Shown here: piece by piece, positions 35,776 through 44,059 of the stretch
How the letters are laid out: every line of letters begins with the position of its first letter
How positions within the stretch are numbered: position 1 is the stretch's first letter
Assembly: GCF_023276405.1 (NCBI RefSeq)
Contig: NZ_JALRMO010000001.1
Span: 7,479,501-7,543,500, forward strand
DNA length: 64,000 nt
From: Paenibacillus hamazuiensis
GTDB taxonomy: Bacteria; Bacillota; Bacilli; Paenibacillales; NBRC-103111
Direction: 5' to 3'
The notes under the pieces: model-generated
What the model saw: the letters and a program-made list of their open reading frames with translations, nothing else
Told to the model about the DNA's origin: nothing
The model's database searches: none
Program-made: the position numbers and the translations under genes

Positions 35776-36186
35776 ATGGGAAACGAGTGGACCCCTGAAA
35801 AATATTCTTCAGTTGTTCCGACACTGCGTGCAGAGCACGCCGATCGATTGTTGCATTTTTTGCAAGCCGTTTTCGATGCGGAAGTGCTTCACCGAACGAC
35901 GGATGAAAAGGGAAAGGTTACGCATGCCGAGGTGCGTATCGGACATGGGATCGTTGAAGTATCGGATGCTAATGAGGCGTGGCCGGCCAATGAATCTTCA
36001 CTGCATGTTTTTGTTCGCAACACGGACGAGTGCTACAGGCGAGCATTGGAGGCGGGAGCGGTTTCTCTGTATGAACCGGCGGACATGCCGTATGGAGAAA
36101 GAAGCGGTGGGATCAAAGATGAATTCGGAAACAGTTGGTTTATTGCAACATTTCAAAGAGGTGAAGGGCGTGGCTATTACGATTGA
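35776..36186 (+). CDS. VOC (glyoxalase/bleomycin-resistance) family protein, PhnB-like
   Basis: 136 residues with two beta-alpha-beta-beta-beta modules: SSVVPTLRAEHADRLLHFLQAVFDAEVLHR, HAEVRIGHGIVEVSDANEAWP, SLHVFVRNTDECYRRALEAGAVSLYEPADMPYGERSGGIKDEFGNSWFIA. The second half matches PhnB-like members with the DPFGN/DEFGN end. Metal-dependent chemistry or ligand binding; substrate unknown. Good AGGAGG site. Overlaps the next gene by 17 bases. Confidence 0.9.
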   Translation: MGNEWTPEKYSSVVPTLRAEHADRLLHFLQAVFDAEVLHRTTDEKGKVTHAEVRIGHGIVEVSDANEAWPANESSLHVFVRNTDECYRRALEAGAVSLYEPADMPYGERSGGIKDEFGNSWFIATFQRGEGRGYYD

Positions 36187-36520
36187 CGACGTGCGCCAAA
36201 TCGCGCTCTCCCTGCCGAAAACGGAAGAAGTAGAACATTGGGACAAACCGTCCTTTCGGGTCAACGGGAAAATCTATGCCGTAGTTCAAAAGGACGGGAT
36301 ATCCGTTGTCGTCAAATCGACAAGAGACGAACGTGAAGCGTTAACCACATTAGAACCGGAAATATATAGCGTCCCTCCGAATTTTCAACGGCTGCATTAC
36401 ATGATTGTCAATATGGAGCGCATTCCGAAGGACGAATTTCGCTCCGTCCTCGTCCGCGCCTGGCGCCTGGTTGCTTCTAAACACATCGTAAAAACTTATG
36501 ATGAACAACGGTCAACATGA
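36170..36520 (+). CDS. MmcQ/YjbR family protein
   Basis: 116 residues from GTG 36170, with AGAGGTGAAG upstream. Core: ITIDDVRQIALSLPKTEEVEHWDKPSFRVNGKIYAVVQKDGISVVVK and PEIYSVPPNFQRLHYMIVNMERIPKDEFRSVLVRAWRLVASK, the CyaY-like fold of the MmcQ/YjbR family, often annotated as DNA-binding but without a defined function. It overlaps the VOC gene, so the two are co-translated. Confidence 0.88.
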   Translation: MAITIDDVRQIALSLPKTEEVEHWDKPSFRVNGKIYAVVQKDGISVVVKSTRDEREALTTLEPEIYSVPPNFQRLHYMIVNMERIPKDEFRSVLVRAWRLVASKHIVKTYDEQRST

Positions 36521-36710
36521 TCTACCACACCTCACTTATGAACCATCAATGTTACGCCCTTCACATGTGAGGAGTGGACAATGAGAACTATTCATTCAAT
36601 ATATCTTCTATTTAACATTTAATTTTCTTCTCATGTGGCTTACTCATCGCTTTTCCACTCACCATTAGTTCCATTCACAAACTTCACGTTCTTAAGCGCA
36701 TAATCCAAAT

Positions 36711-37313
36711 CTAGGAAACACTAACATTTCTTTTACGTAATTTCTTAAATACCGAGTATTCCTTATTGGACTTAATAAAACTTAATATCTTTTCGGCACA
36801 TTCTACTGGATTCATCTCTTCAGTATTTACTTCGAGGTCATATTCATCAATGCAATATACGTTGCTGAACTGTGAAGCTGCTAGTCCAATATTTCTATCT
36901 CCTCTTGTTTGCTCTCTTCTTATGAGTTCTTCTTTCGAGCATATTACACCTATAAATAATGTAGGCTGATCGAAAAATAGATCAAGACACAAATTAAACC
37001 ACTTGTCATTTTCGATTACAGTATCTACTATTACATTCAAACCCATTTCTGAAAACAATTTAATTGTCGAATAGTACAGTGAGATTAAGGGATCAAACAT
37101 TATTTGTTCGACAACTCGGTCATCTACTTCTCTTGTAGGTTCAATATCTGAAAATTTATTTTTAAAAAAGTCCTTGATAAAATCATCTACTGATAAATGA
37201 TGAAAAAGAATCTCTTTCTGATTTATCAGTTCATTAGAAATACTAGTCTTCCCTGAACTTGAAGTTCCGTTCATCAATACAATGATTCCTTGCTTCAAAC
37301 GAATCACCCTCAC
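36711..37313 (-). CDS. Chloramphenicol-phosphotransferase-like P-loop kinase
   Basis: 200 residues. P-loop NGTSSSGKTSISNEL near the N-terminus, then LSVDDF with the catalytic-type Asp, and the lid-like REQTRGDRNIGLAASQF segment, all as in chloramphenicol 3-O-phosphotransferase and related small-molecule kinases. AT-rich relative to neighbours, suggesting transfer. Whether it acts on chloramphenicol is unknown; many relatives do not. The flanks (36521-36710 and 37314-37562) contain no recognisable gene. Confidence 0.8.
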   Translation of the reverse strand: MRVIRLKQGIIVLMNGTSSSGKTSISNELINQKEILFHHLSVDDFIKDFFKNKFSDIEPTREVDDRVVEQIMFDPLISLYYSTIKLFSEMGLNVIVDTVIENDKWFNLCLDLFFDQPTLFIGVICSKEELIRREQTRGDRNIGLAASQFSNVYCIDEYDLEVNTEEMNPVECAEKILSFIKSNKEYSVFKKLRKRNVSVS

Positions 37314-37562
37314 ATATAAGATCTGCGTATCTTTCAGATAACGTTATGTTCACAGAGTTCATGAAATTATCCAACTCAGAAAATATTCGAGAAACGATTG
37401 AACTATCCTGCCCGTTAGCGTAGAAAAGCCACCAGTCGTTATCTTGGCAACTTCTTGTTGATGGCTTGGCACTCTCGTTCTCCGATAACGTAATGATGTT
37501 GTTTCAGTCTAAAATATCAACAATCTTATTAGCACATCAAAACCGGTAGCCTGCTCCGTACT

Positions 37563-39062
37563 TTATAGCGAGGTTACGAACTTCATCTCCGGAAAGTGGC
37601 TATCCGGTCCTTTCATTAAGATTCCACCTTGATTTTTCAAATACATATTGAAGAAGTCCAGCATATAGGCATTGATAACGGAGTTCGCTCTTTCGGGCGT
37701 AATCGTTCCGGTAATGCCCAGCATGTTGAAAATCGGAGAAACGAACTGGATGTCGGCAAAATTCAAATGCTCAGTATTTTCGATATAGAGAACTTGTCCC
37801 CCTTCGTCGACCGTTTCGCGCATCCGTCCAAGCTCCAACTTTTTATCTTCCGTTACTTGATCTTCCCATTCTCTTGTTGAGCCCATACGGATAAGCTCTG
37901 CATCCGTGTATACCCGGTTATCCATCACCCTTTTTAATTTTTCGAAATAGCTTTCCGAGTTGATGAACAAAAACGGCTTTCGCAGACCCTCTCGGTCACG
38001 CAGTCGATAAAGCCCTCCATCAAGGTCGACTCCAACCGCGATGCGCGGATCGTAAGAAGCGTCATAGGCCGTCGCTCCGCCGATGGAATGGCCGAACACC
38101 CCGACATGACCGATATCCATCCTCCCTTTGAGATGACTTGGAATCTGCCCCGATTGGATGAGCTCGAATTGGTCCAACGCAAACGCCACATCGTCGGTTA
38201 AAACTTTTCCCAACTTGTCGCGATTTTCTCTGCTCGTCCGGTAATCTTGGCCCGGCGAGAATAAGTCGTTGGTTGTGCCGGTCGTGATTCGCCCGTCCGG
38301 AAACTCGGTTGCAAATGTATTGTAGGTGTGGTCGATCACGGCCACAATATATCCGTGACTCGCGAGATTTTCGGCATGCAACGTGTGGAGGAACCTGGAA
38401 GAGCCGTTGCCGGGATTCGCAAGGATCAGCGGGTATGAAGTCTGCGCCGAAGAGACTTCGGCCCCCGAATAAGCATGACTGGATACGTACTTCAGGTGTT
38501 GAAAAGTAAACCCGGGAAGGCCATAGTCCGCGGCCATATAACGTAAAATCTGGGGATCGGGAACAAAGGGAGCGTACTTGCCGGTGCCGGCTTGAGCCGG
38601 ATACCATACCTGAACCATCAATTCTCTCTTGCCATCTCGGGCTTCGTCGAAAATCTCTTCCCTATTCGTATCCACGAAATGAAAAGTTTGCGTTCCTACC
38701 TTTAATTCGCCAGTCGGTTCAGGTAGTTTAAATACAGGAAAAGCATACATGAGACCCGCTGTTACGACCAGCATTATTGCTATAGCGGTATAAGCTGAAC
38801 CCAATATGAATCGTGGGATTTTTTGGGGACCGTTTTTTTTAAAATAGCTATAACCTGAAATGGCTAAAAATATGATCGTGATGCAATATGGGAAAAATAG
38901 CTGAACTCTGTATCCTTCCACCGTCCAATGAATGACCAGTAAAAGTGTGGCGAATCCGCTTGCAACGGATACTGGAATTCTACGCCGTCCTTTTTTTAAT
39001 AGAACTGTTAATGCAAACAAGCCGATGCTTGACAATAAGAGCAACAGTTCAAACAATCTCAT
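37563..39062 (-). CDS. Membrane-anchored alpha/beta hydrolase, PAF-acetylhydrolase-like
   Basis: 499 residues from the ATG at 39062 (AAGGAG seven bases before). About four hydrophobic segments within residues 1-125 precede the hydrolase domain. Motifs: QVWYPAQAGTGKYAPFV, YPLILANPGNGSSRFLHTLHAENLASHGYIVAVIDHTYN, nucleophile GVFGHSIGGATA, acid GVDLDGG, His region NTEHLNFADIQFVSP. This matches bacterial PAF-acetylhydrolase isoform II-like carboxylesterases. Likely acts at the outer face of the membrane on short-chain esters or lipids. Confidence 0.85.
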   Translation of the reverse strand: MRLFELLLLLSSIGLFALTVLLKKGRRRIPVSVASGFATLLLVIHWTVEGYRVQLFFPYCITIIFLAISGYSYFKKNGPQKIPRFILGSAYTAIAIMLVVTAGLMYAFPVFKLPEPTGELKVGTQTFHFVDTNREEIFDEARDGKRELMVQVWYPAQAGTGKYAPFVPDPQILRYMAADYGLPGFTFQHLKYVSSHAYSGAEVSSAQTSYPLILANPGNGSSRFLHTLHAENLASHGYIVAVIDHTYNTFATEFPDGRITTGTTNDLFSPGQDYRTSRENRDKLGKVLTDDVAFALDQFELIQSGQIPSHLKGRMDIGHVGVFGHSIGGATAYDASYDPRIAVGVDLDGGLYRLRDREGLRKPFLFINSESYFEKLKRVMDNRVYTDAELIRMGSTREWEDQVTEDKKLELGRMRETVDEGGQVLYIENTEHLNFADIQFVSPIFNMLGITGTITPERANSVINAYMLDFFNMYLKNQGGILMKGPDSHFPEMKFVTSL

Positions 39063-39461
39063 CTCCATTCTCCTTTTAAAAATTTCCATTTTCGTTCGTC
39101 CCAATCTTATCCTCCACGCTAGCCTTAGCCCCCCTCCTTTCGCTACTTTAGTATAGAGACGGTTTCGGAATCTAAAATGTATCAGTTAACGTCAATGTAA
39201 TCTGCCCTTTAGTTGAGCAATACCGTAACAACGAAATCGGGTGATGGATCTGTTCCATCGCTACATTAACGTTCTCCGTAGCGAGCCAAGCATAATGGAC
39301 TAGCTCATCGCGATTAGGCACACATGTTTGTGTCGTGGCGCCGCGACACAACCTTAAGAGAAGGAACCCCAGTGAGGGCCGAAGCGAAGCACTCATGACG
39401 CTATCAAAGCCATCTGGGACGGTCAAAATGATTTTTCCTGTTTTACCATCTTCTTACATGA

Positions 39462-39593
39462 GGCGAAAACTACAAAGAATTAGGTGGACAATACTTTGAA
39501 AAACGACAGCAAGAAGTAATCGTGAAACAAGCTGTTCGAAGGCTCGAGAATCTCGGATTTAGCGTAACTCTCTCTACCCCAGAGGCATCTTAA
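39462..39593 (+). mobile_element. C-terminal transposase fragment
   Basis: GENYKELGGQYFEKRQQEVI followed by VKQAVRRLENLGFSVTL has the LGxxYF...RLExLGxxVTL ending seen at the C-terminus of several transposases; the family was not determined. An in-frame stop directly precedes it. The remaining ~570 bases of the gap 39063-39774 hold no recognisable gene. Confidence 0.5.
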
Positions 39594-39774
39594 TTGTCCT
39601 ATCCATAAGATTGAGAAAGCGTAGTTTTTAAAAAAAAGCTCAAGGCTACGCATAGTTTCGTATTGCCATTTTTGCACCTATGCTATGAGTAATTTTCGGG
39701 GTAGAGTTTAATCCTCTATGCACTTTCCAACTTCCTCATCTATTTCTTCGCTATCATAAAAAATCATCTAAAAC

Positions 39775-40947
39775 TTAACCCGCTGATTGAACCACCGAAT
39801 GCCGTGATGCCATGCTGGACAATACAAACACAGCAATGATGGCGATGAGTACACCGAGTACCCCGAACCAGGTAATGGATGCTAAAGAAACACGGTTAAC
39901 GATCAGCCCGCCGATTCCTGCGCCGACAGCCATGGCAAGCTGCATCATGGAACTGTTCAAGCTCAGCATGACGCCCGAGGAATCAGGAACAAGCGAAACC
40001 AGGTTAAATTGCTGCGCGGGAGCGGATGACCAAGCGGCAAAAGACCAGAGGATCAAAATGGCGATTACGGCAATGACCGACTGTCCGACTAAGGATAGCA
40101 AAATCAACGAAATGACGTGAAGCACCATCCCTGAAACTAGCGTGTATTTGATGCCCCGTTTATCCGCACTGTAACCGCCGACTTTCGAGCCAATCAAACT
40201 GGCAACGCCGAACACGAACAGAGCTGCGCTGATCAATGATTCATTTAAATGAGTCACCTTTAGCAGAAAAGGTGATAAGTAAGTATAGGCAAGGGAATAT
40301 CCTCCCAACCAGAAAAAAGTAATCGCTAAAGCAACCAAAACTTGAGGCTTTTTTAACAAAGCAAATTGTTTGATCAAAGGGACAGGCTTGTCGCCCTGCA
40401 TACGTGGTATAACCGCAGCAATGACAAGCATGGCCAAGCCCCCGACAATTGAGATGGACAGAAATACCGCTTTCCAGCCAAAAGCCGAGGCTACCATTCT
40501 GCCGAGCGGGACGCCGATGATGAGCGATGCGGTAATGCCCATGGTGACGTTGGCGATGGCGCTGGCCTGCTTACCTGGCGGAGCGATTTTGGCGGCGATG
40601 CTGAGCGCATTAACTGTGACCACCCCGGCGCCTAACGCCGTAATGATTCTCGCGGCAATGAAGAAACCGAAGCCGGACAATATAAATGTCAGCAGGTTTG
40701 CGGCAATAAAGAGGCCCAGCGAATAAAGTAGGAGCTTAAGCCGGTCCATTTTGGCCGTCAGCGCCATCAAAATAGGAGTGCCGACCGCATAGGCCAGGGA
40801 ATAAACCGTAATGAGCTGGCCTGCTGCCGCAACGCTTGTTCCCAACGTCTCTGCGATTCGGTCTAATATCCCGGAAACGATGTAATTGGATGTTCCAACT
40901 AAAAAGCTGATCAAGGCTAGAACGTAAACTTTCCATGTACTCTTCAT
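39775..40947 (-). CDS. MFS efflux transporter (DHA1 family), second copy
   Basis: 390 residues starting MKSTWKVYVLALISFLVGTSNYIVSGILDRI. Helix-by-helix similar to the pump at 5389-6603 (TVYSLAYAVGTPILMALTAKMDRLKLLLYSLGLF versus TVFSLAYAFGTPVLMAMTARLERRKLLLYSLGLF). Here the upstream neighbour is a broken nitroreductase and the divergent regulator is TetR-type rather than ArsR, so the paralogues answer to different signals. Confidence 0.92.
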   Translation of the reverse strand: MKSTWKVYVLALISFLVGTSNYIVSGILDRIAETLGTSVAAAGQLITVYSLAYAVGTPILMALTAKMDRLKLLLYSLGLFIAANLLTFILSGFGFFIAARIITALGAGVVTVNALSIAAKIAPPGKQASAIANVTMGITASLIIGVPLGRMVASAFGWKAVFLSISIVGGLAMLVIAAVIPRMQGDKPVPLIKQFALLKKPQVLVALAITFFWLGGYSLAYTYLSPFLLKVTHLNESLISAALFVFGVASLIGSKVGGYSADKRGIKYTLVSGMVLHVISLILLSLVGQSVIAVIAILILWSFAAWSSAPAQQFNLVSLVPDSSGVMLSLNSSMMQLAMAVGAGIGGLIVNRVSLASITWFGVLGVLIAIIAVFVLSSMASRHSVVQSAG

Positions 40948-40968
40948 AATTCACTCTCCTAATATGTT

Positions 40969-41179
40969 TTAAATAGCTATATTTTTGTCGATAACGAGAA
41001 ACCGCCACGGCTTCATGTTAGCAGCTGAAGGAGCCAGCGCGGGCTTGCCGTAATGTTTCGGTCAATTCCTCCCGAGAAATCTTGATCTCGGGATCATAGC
41101 TACTAACCGACAGGCGTTCTCGAATAATATCAAAAAAAAGTTGGTGCTCCCTCGTTTGCGACGGTTGTGAATCCGCCAT
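40969..41179 (-). pseudogene. N-terminal nitroreductase fragment with a frameshift
   Basis: MADSQPSQTREHQLFFDIIRE then RLSVSSYDPEIKISREELTETLRQA is a nitroreductase N-terminus (FMN-binding RxSxRxYDP pattern). The frame then shifts by one near 41030 and continues as LAPSAANMKPWRFLVID, the next conserved nitroreductase strand, and stops at 40971. Everything downstream is missing. A run of 14 G on this strand occupies the ribosome-binding position. Confidence 0.82.
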
Positions 41180-41184
41180 GGTTT

Positions 41185-41198
41185 CCCCCCCCCCCCCC
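41185..41198. repeat. Homopolymer of 14 C (G on the minus strand)
   Basis: C14 lies 6 bases upstream of the nitroreductase start codon, where its ribosome binding site should be. Length could vary by replication slippage; sequencing error is also possible. Confidence 0.8.
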
Positions 41199-41253
41199 AT
41201 TTTTTTGTAAAAAATGGCATTTAGCATTTTCCAATACAACATTAGTCGTTTGA

Positions 41254-41267
41254 ACAACATTTGTTGT
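41254..41267. promoter_or_regulatory. Candidate TetR operator
   Basis: ACAACA-TT-TGTTGT lies in the divergent region between the nitroreductase/MFS genes and tetR; a related TTGT-N4-ACAA occurs near 41324-41335, about 45 bases before the tetR start. Confidence 0.4.
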
Positions 41268-41376
41268 ATTTGTATGTTATAATAACAACCGATTGGTACG
41301 CAATCATCAATAACCATAAACCGTTGTATTGACAACACCATTTCTATAATGTCGTTTTAATGGGGAGATCTTAACT

Positions 41377-41967
41377 ATGACAATTAAAAAAAATGAAGCC
41401 GATCCTCGTGTGATACGTACACGGCGACTCCTTCAAGACGCTTTTGCTTCTTTAATTCAAGAAAAAGACTTTGAATCGATAACCGTTAGGGATATTGCAG
41501 AGAGGGCTACTGTTAACAGAGCGACTTTTTATGCGCACTTTGTAGATAAATTCGAAATTCTTGAGGCCAGGTTAATGGAATCATTTATGACAATCATAAA
41601 TCGTAGAATAAGCGGTCACGAAGTATTGAATGAAGAAACAATTCAGAGTATTTTTCTGGGAGTATGCGAATTTCACAAGGGTCTAAGCACTATGTGCAAA
41701 AGAAGAAATACATCGCTTGTACATGTATTCGAAATTCAAATAAAGGAAAAAATTCAAACGATACTTCTTTCCTTTATAGACAAAGACAAGATGCTATCGA
41801 ATCCAAACGCGCAATTCTTAATAAATACAGCTTCTATCATGTTAAGTTGGGGAATGTATGGGGCGGCTTACGTTTGGAACAAAGAGGGGTGTCTAATAAG
41901 TGCGGAATCATTCGTTAAACAGTCTTTGCCCTTAGTGATGAACGGAGCCAAAGAACTGCTGGGATAG
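41377..41967 (+). CDS. TetR/AcrR family transcriptional regulator
   Basis: 196 residues: RVIRTRRLLQDAFASLIQEKDFESITVRDIAERATVNRATFYAHFVDKFEILEARL (HTH) and a helical ligand domain with TASIMLSWGMYGAAYVWNK. The start follows GGGGAGATCTTAACT. It is divergent from the broken nitroreductase and MFS pump and probably controls them. Confidence 0.93.
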   Translation: MTIKKNEADPRVIRTRRLLQDAFASLIQEKDFESITVRDIAERATVNRATFYAHFVDKFEILEARLMESFMTIINRRISGHEVLNEETIQSIFLGVCEFHKGLSTMCKRRNTSLVHVFEIQIKEKIQTILLSFIDKDKMLSNPNAQFLINTASIMLSWGMYGAAYVWNKEGCLISAESFVKQSLPLVMNGAKELLG

Positions 41968-42266
41968 GTCCTTTCGCTATTGCTCTGCCTGCCCGTTCAG
42001 ATGAAACCATTGGGAAAGGGTTTATTCGTAAAGAGAAGAGAAATTTAGCCGTTATTGCGTATAAGGTGAACCGTATCATAAGTGAGGCGAAATTTTTTGC
42101 CTTAACCGCTCACGGGGCGCGGAAAGTTGCCCTGACGGTGGGGGTGGCCATCCTGTGGGAGATCGCCGCGCAGGCGGGCTCGTCGGGTTATCGCGGACGG
42201 TTCGAAGGGGGCGGGTGATGCATCGCCTATTCGTACAGTAGCCATGGCACTTATTGATCAACAAAC

Positions 42267-42307
42267 AACCAAACGGCACAGATTTGTCATCCGGACGCCG
42301 TTTGGTT
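42267..42307 (+). terminator. Hairpin after the tetR region
   Basis: AACCAAACGGC (42267-42277) pairs perfectly with GCCGTTTGGTT (42297-42307); only a short T-rich tail follows. The 300 bases between tetR and here (41968-42266) contain coding-like but unassignable sequence. Confidence 0.5.
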
Positions 42308-42334
42308 TCTATGATTCCTGTTATCTTAATTCTT

Positions 42335-42490
42335 TCATCTTTGCTTCTCAGTTGCATCTTTCAGCCAAGGCCACAATCCGCCGGGGATGTAATCACCATC
42401 GATGAGTATGCTCTGACCCGTAACAAAACGGGCGTTTTCGGAGAGAAGCCAGGGAGAAGTATCATTTCTTAAGTTCGGAACGATATTCCA
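42335..42490 (-). pseudogene. C-terminal SDR fragment
   Basis: Minus-strand reading NIVPNLRNDTSPWLLSENAR then FVTGQSILIDGDYIPGGLWP is the last ~45 residues of an SDR (TGQ-x-I-x-IDGG-like end). It is cut on its 5' side by the IS4-type element starting at about 42491. Confidence 0.75.
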
Positions 42491-43795
42491 ATAAATCATT
42501 TAAAAATCGGCCACTTGCTGCGCCAGGCCGGCATTCGTAAGTCGTTCGGCATGCCAGCGCTGGAAGTTTTTCAGCTTCTGTTCACGCTTGTTTTCCAACA
42601 GCGTAATTGGTATCGCCTGTTAGAGAGTGAGCGCTCCTCGGTGCCCGGCAAGGACGTCATCTATCGTTTTCTTAACCATTCCGGCTTTGCGTGGCGTAAA
42701 TTCCTTCATAGCCTAAGTCTCTTGGTTGTTCGGCGCTTCGAATCTCTCATTTCAAGTTCTCGTACTCGCGTGTTTATCGTAGACGATTCTGTTTTGAAGC
42801 GAAATCGAAGCAAGAAAGCAGAACTGTTGGCTCGCGTTCATGATCATACGACTGGCCGATTCGTCCGCGGTTACAATATGCTCACGCTGGGTTGGTCGGA
42901 TGGCTTCAGTTTTGCTCCCATCGATTTTGTCATGCTCAGTTCCGCTAAGATCACCAACCGTTTTTGTGAAATAAAAGATAACTTGTCGAAGCGGACTCAA
43001 GGATATAAGCGTCGCTTGGAAGCATTCACCCGTAAGCCAGATGCGGTCGTAGAATTACTCAAACGTGCGATTCGGGCTGGTTTTGCTGCTGATTTTGTGC
43101 TCATGGATAGCTGGTTTACGCAAGCGCCACTTTTGCGAAGCCTTATGTCGGAAGGGCTTCACGTCATCGGGATGATCAAGGACATGAAGCAGCGCTATGT
43201 CTTGGGTGAAGACCTCGTCACGTTGAAGGAGCTTTACCAAAGGCTGCCGCGATCGACCAAAATAGATGTACTCGGCTCGTTTCTTGTTCAAACAGCTTGT
43301 GGACTGCCAATTCGACTCGTATTTGTGCAAAACCGTAACTGTCGTAGGGAATGGCTTGTTATCTTGAGCACCGATACCGAACTGAGCGACACGGAAATCG
43401 TGAGGATTTACGGAATGCGGTGGAGCATAGAAACCTTCTTTAAATTCATCAAATCCCATTTGAAGCTTGGGACGGAGTTCCAAGGCAGATCGTTCGATTC
43501 GCTGATTTGCCATACTACGATTGTGTTCAGTCGTTACTTGTTATTAGAATGGGAACGCCGTGCGAATCAGGATGCTCGTTCACTTGGAGGTCTCTTCTTC
43601 CTGTTTGCAGACGAAGTTCGGGAACTTGACTTCAAATCGGCGTTACAACAAATTGTGGTGTTCTTCTTGGAGTTGACCAAGACCAAGACCAATAGGGAGA
43701 GGTCTGCACTTATTAGTCAAGTCCAACAATGGATCGCTGGTTTGCCCAACTATTCAAGGGTTTACTGACTGATCTTAGCTGCGAAAGTTGAGTTA
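42491..43795 (+). mobile_element. IS4-type insertion element, 5'-truncated
   Basis: Right end is TGCGAAAGTTGAGTTA (ending 43795), shared with the relic at 25358-25543. The left side joins the SDR fragment directly at about 42491 and shows no inverted copy of the right end, so the left end and the first ~20 transposase codons seem lost. Confidence 0.7.
42515..43768 (+). CDS. IS4-family transposase, probably lacking its N-terminus
   Basis: 417 residues from a TTG. Motifs: RQAGIRKSFG near the start (normally ~25 residues into related proteins), first DDE Asp in RVFIVDDSVLKRN, second in DFVLMDSWFTQAPLL, and IYGMRWSIETFFKFIKSHLKLGTEFQGRSFDSLICH with the Glu in the Y-x-R-W-x-I-E signature. In-frame codons upstream extend the similarity only to the element boundary. 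It is probably not mobile alone. Confidence 0.85.
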   Translation: MLRQAGIRKSFGMPALEVFQLLFTLVFQQRNWYRLLESERSSVPGKDVIYRFLNHSGFAWRKFLHSLSLLVVRRFESLISSSRTRVFIVDDSVLKRNRSKKAELLARVHDHTTGRFVRGYNMLTLGWSDGFSFAPIDFVMLSSAKITNRFCEIKDNLSKRTQGYKRRLEAFTRKPDAVVELLKRAIRAGFAADFVLMDSWFTQAPLLRSLMSEGLHVIGMIKDMKQRYVLGEDLVTLKELYQRLPRSTKIDVLGSFLVQTACGLPIRLVFVQNRNCRREWLVILSTDTELSDTEIVRIYGMRWSIETFFKFIKSHLKLGTEFQGRSFDSLICHTTIVFSRYLLLEWERRANQDARSLGGLFFLFADEVRELDFKSALQQIVVFFLELTKTKTNRERSALISQVQQWIAGLPNYSRVY

Positions 43796-44033
43796 GTAAT
43801 GAAAATTGATCATTCTTTATTTCTATTTGTCTCAACCCTTTCTATTCTCAAATTAGTCATAGCATTAATGAGCTCCATAGCCTGAGAGGTTTAGGGCTCA
43901 CCACAAAAAACTACTTAAAATTCATACAAGTTATATAGCATCATTATCTCTTATTCAGATGTTGTTGAGTAGAGTAGAAGTATTACGAGGAAGCCGACAT
44001 AGCCTTTAACTACATGAAATCCAAATAATAAAA

Positions 44034-44059
44034 AGTCCAAGTAGCAGTTTACTTGGACT
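44034..44059. repeat. Left copy of 26-bp palindromic target of the IS1182-type element
   Basis: AGTCCAAGTA-GCAGTT-TACTTGGACT; the identical 26 bases, in the same orientation, lie at 45606-45631 on the other side of the element. Confidence 0.88.

Noticed and set aside
41968-42266. Coding-like sequence after tetR
   Set aside because: A plausible-looking stretch (ARKVALTVGVAILWEIAAQA) has no start, domain or neighbour support, so it is not called as a gene.
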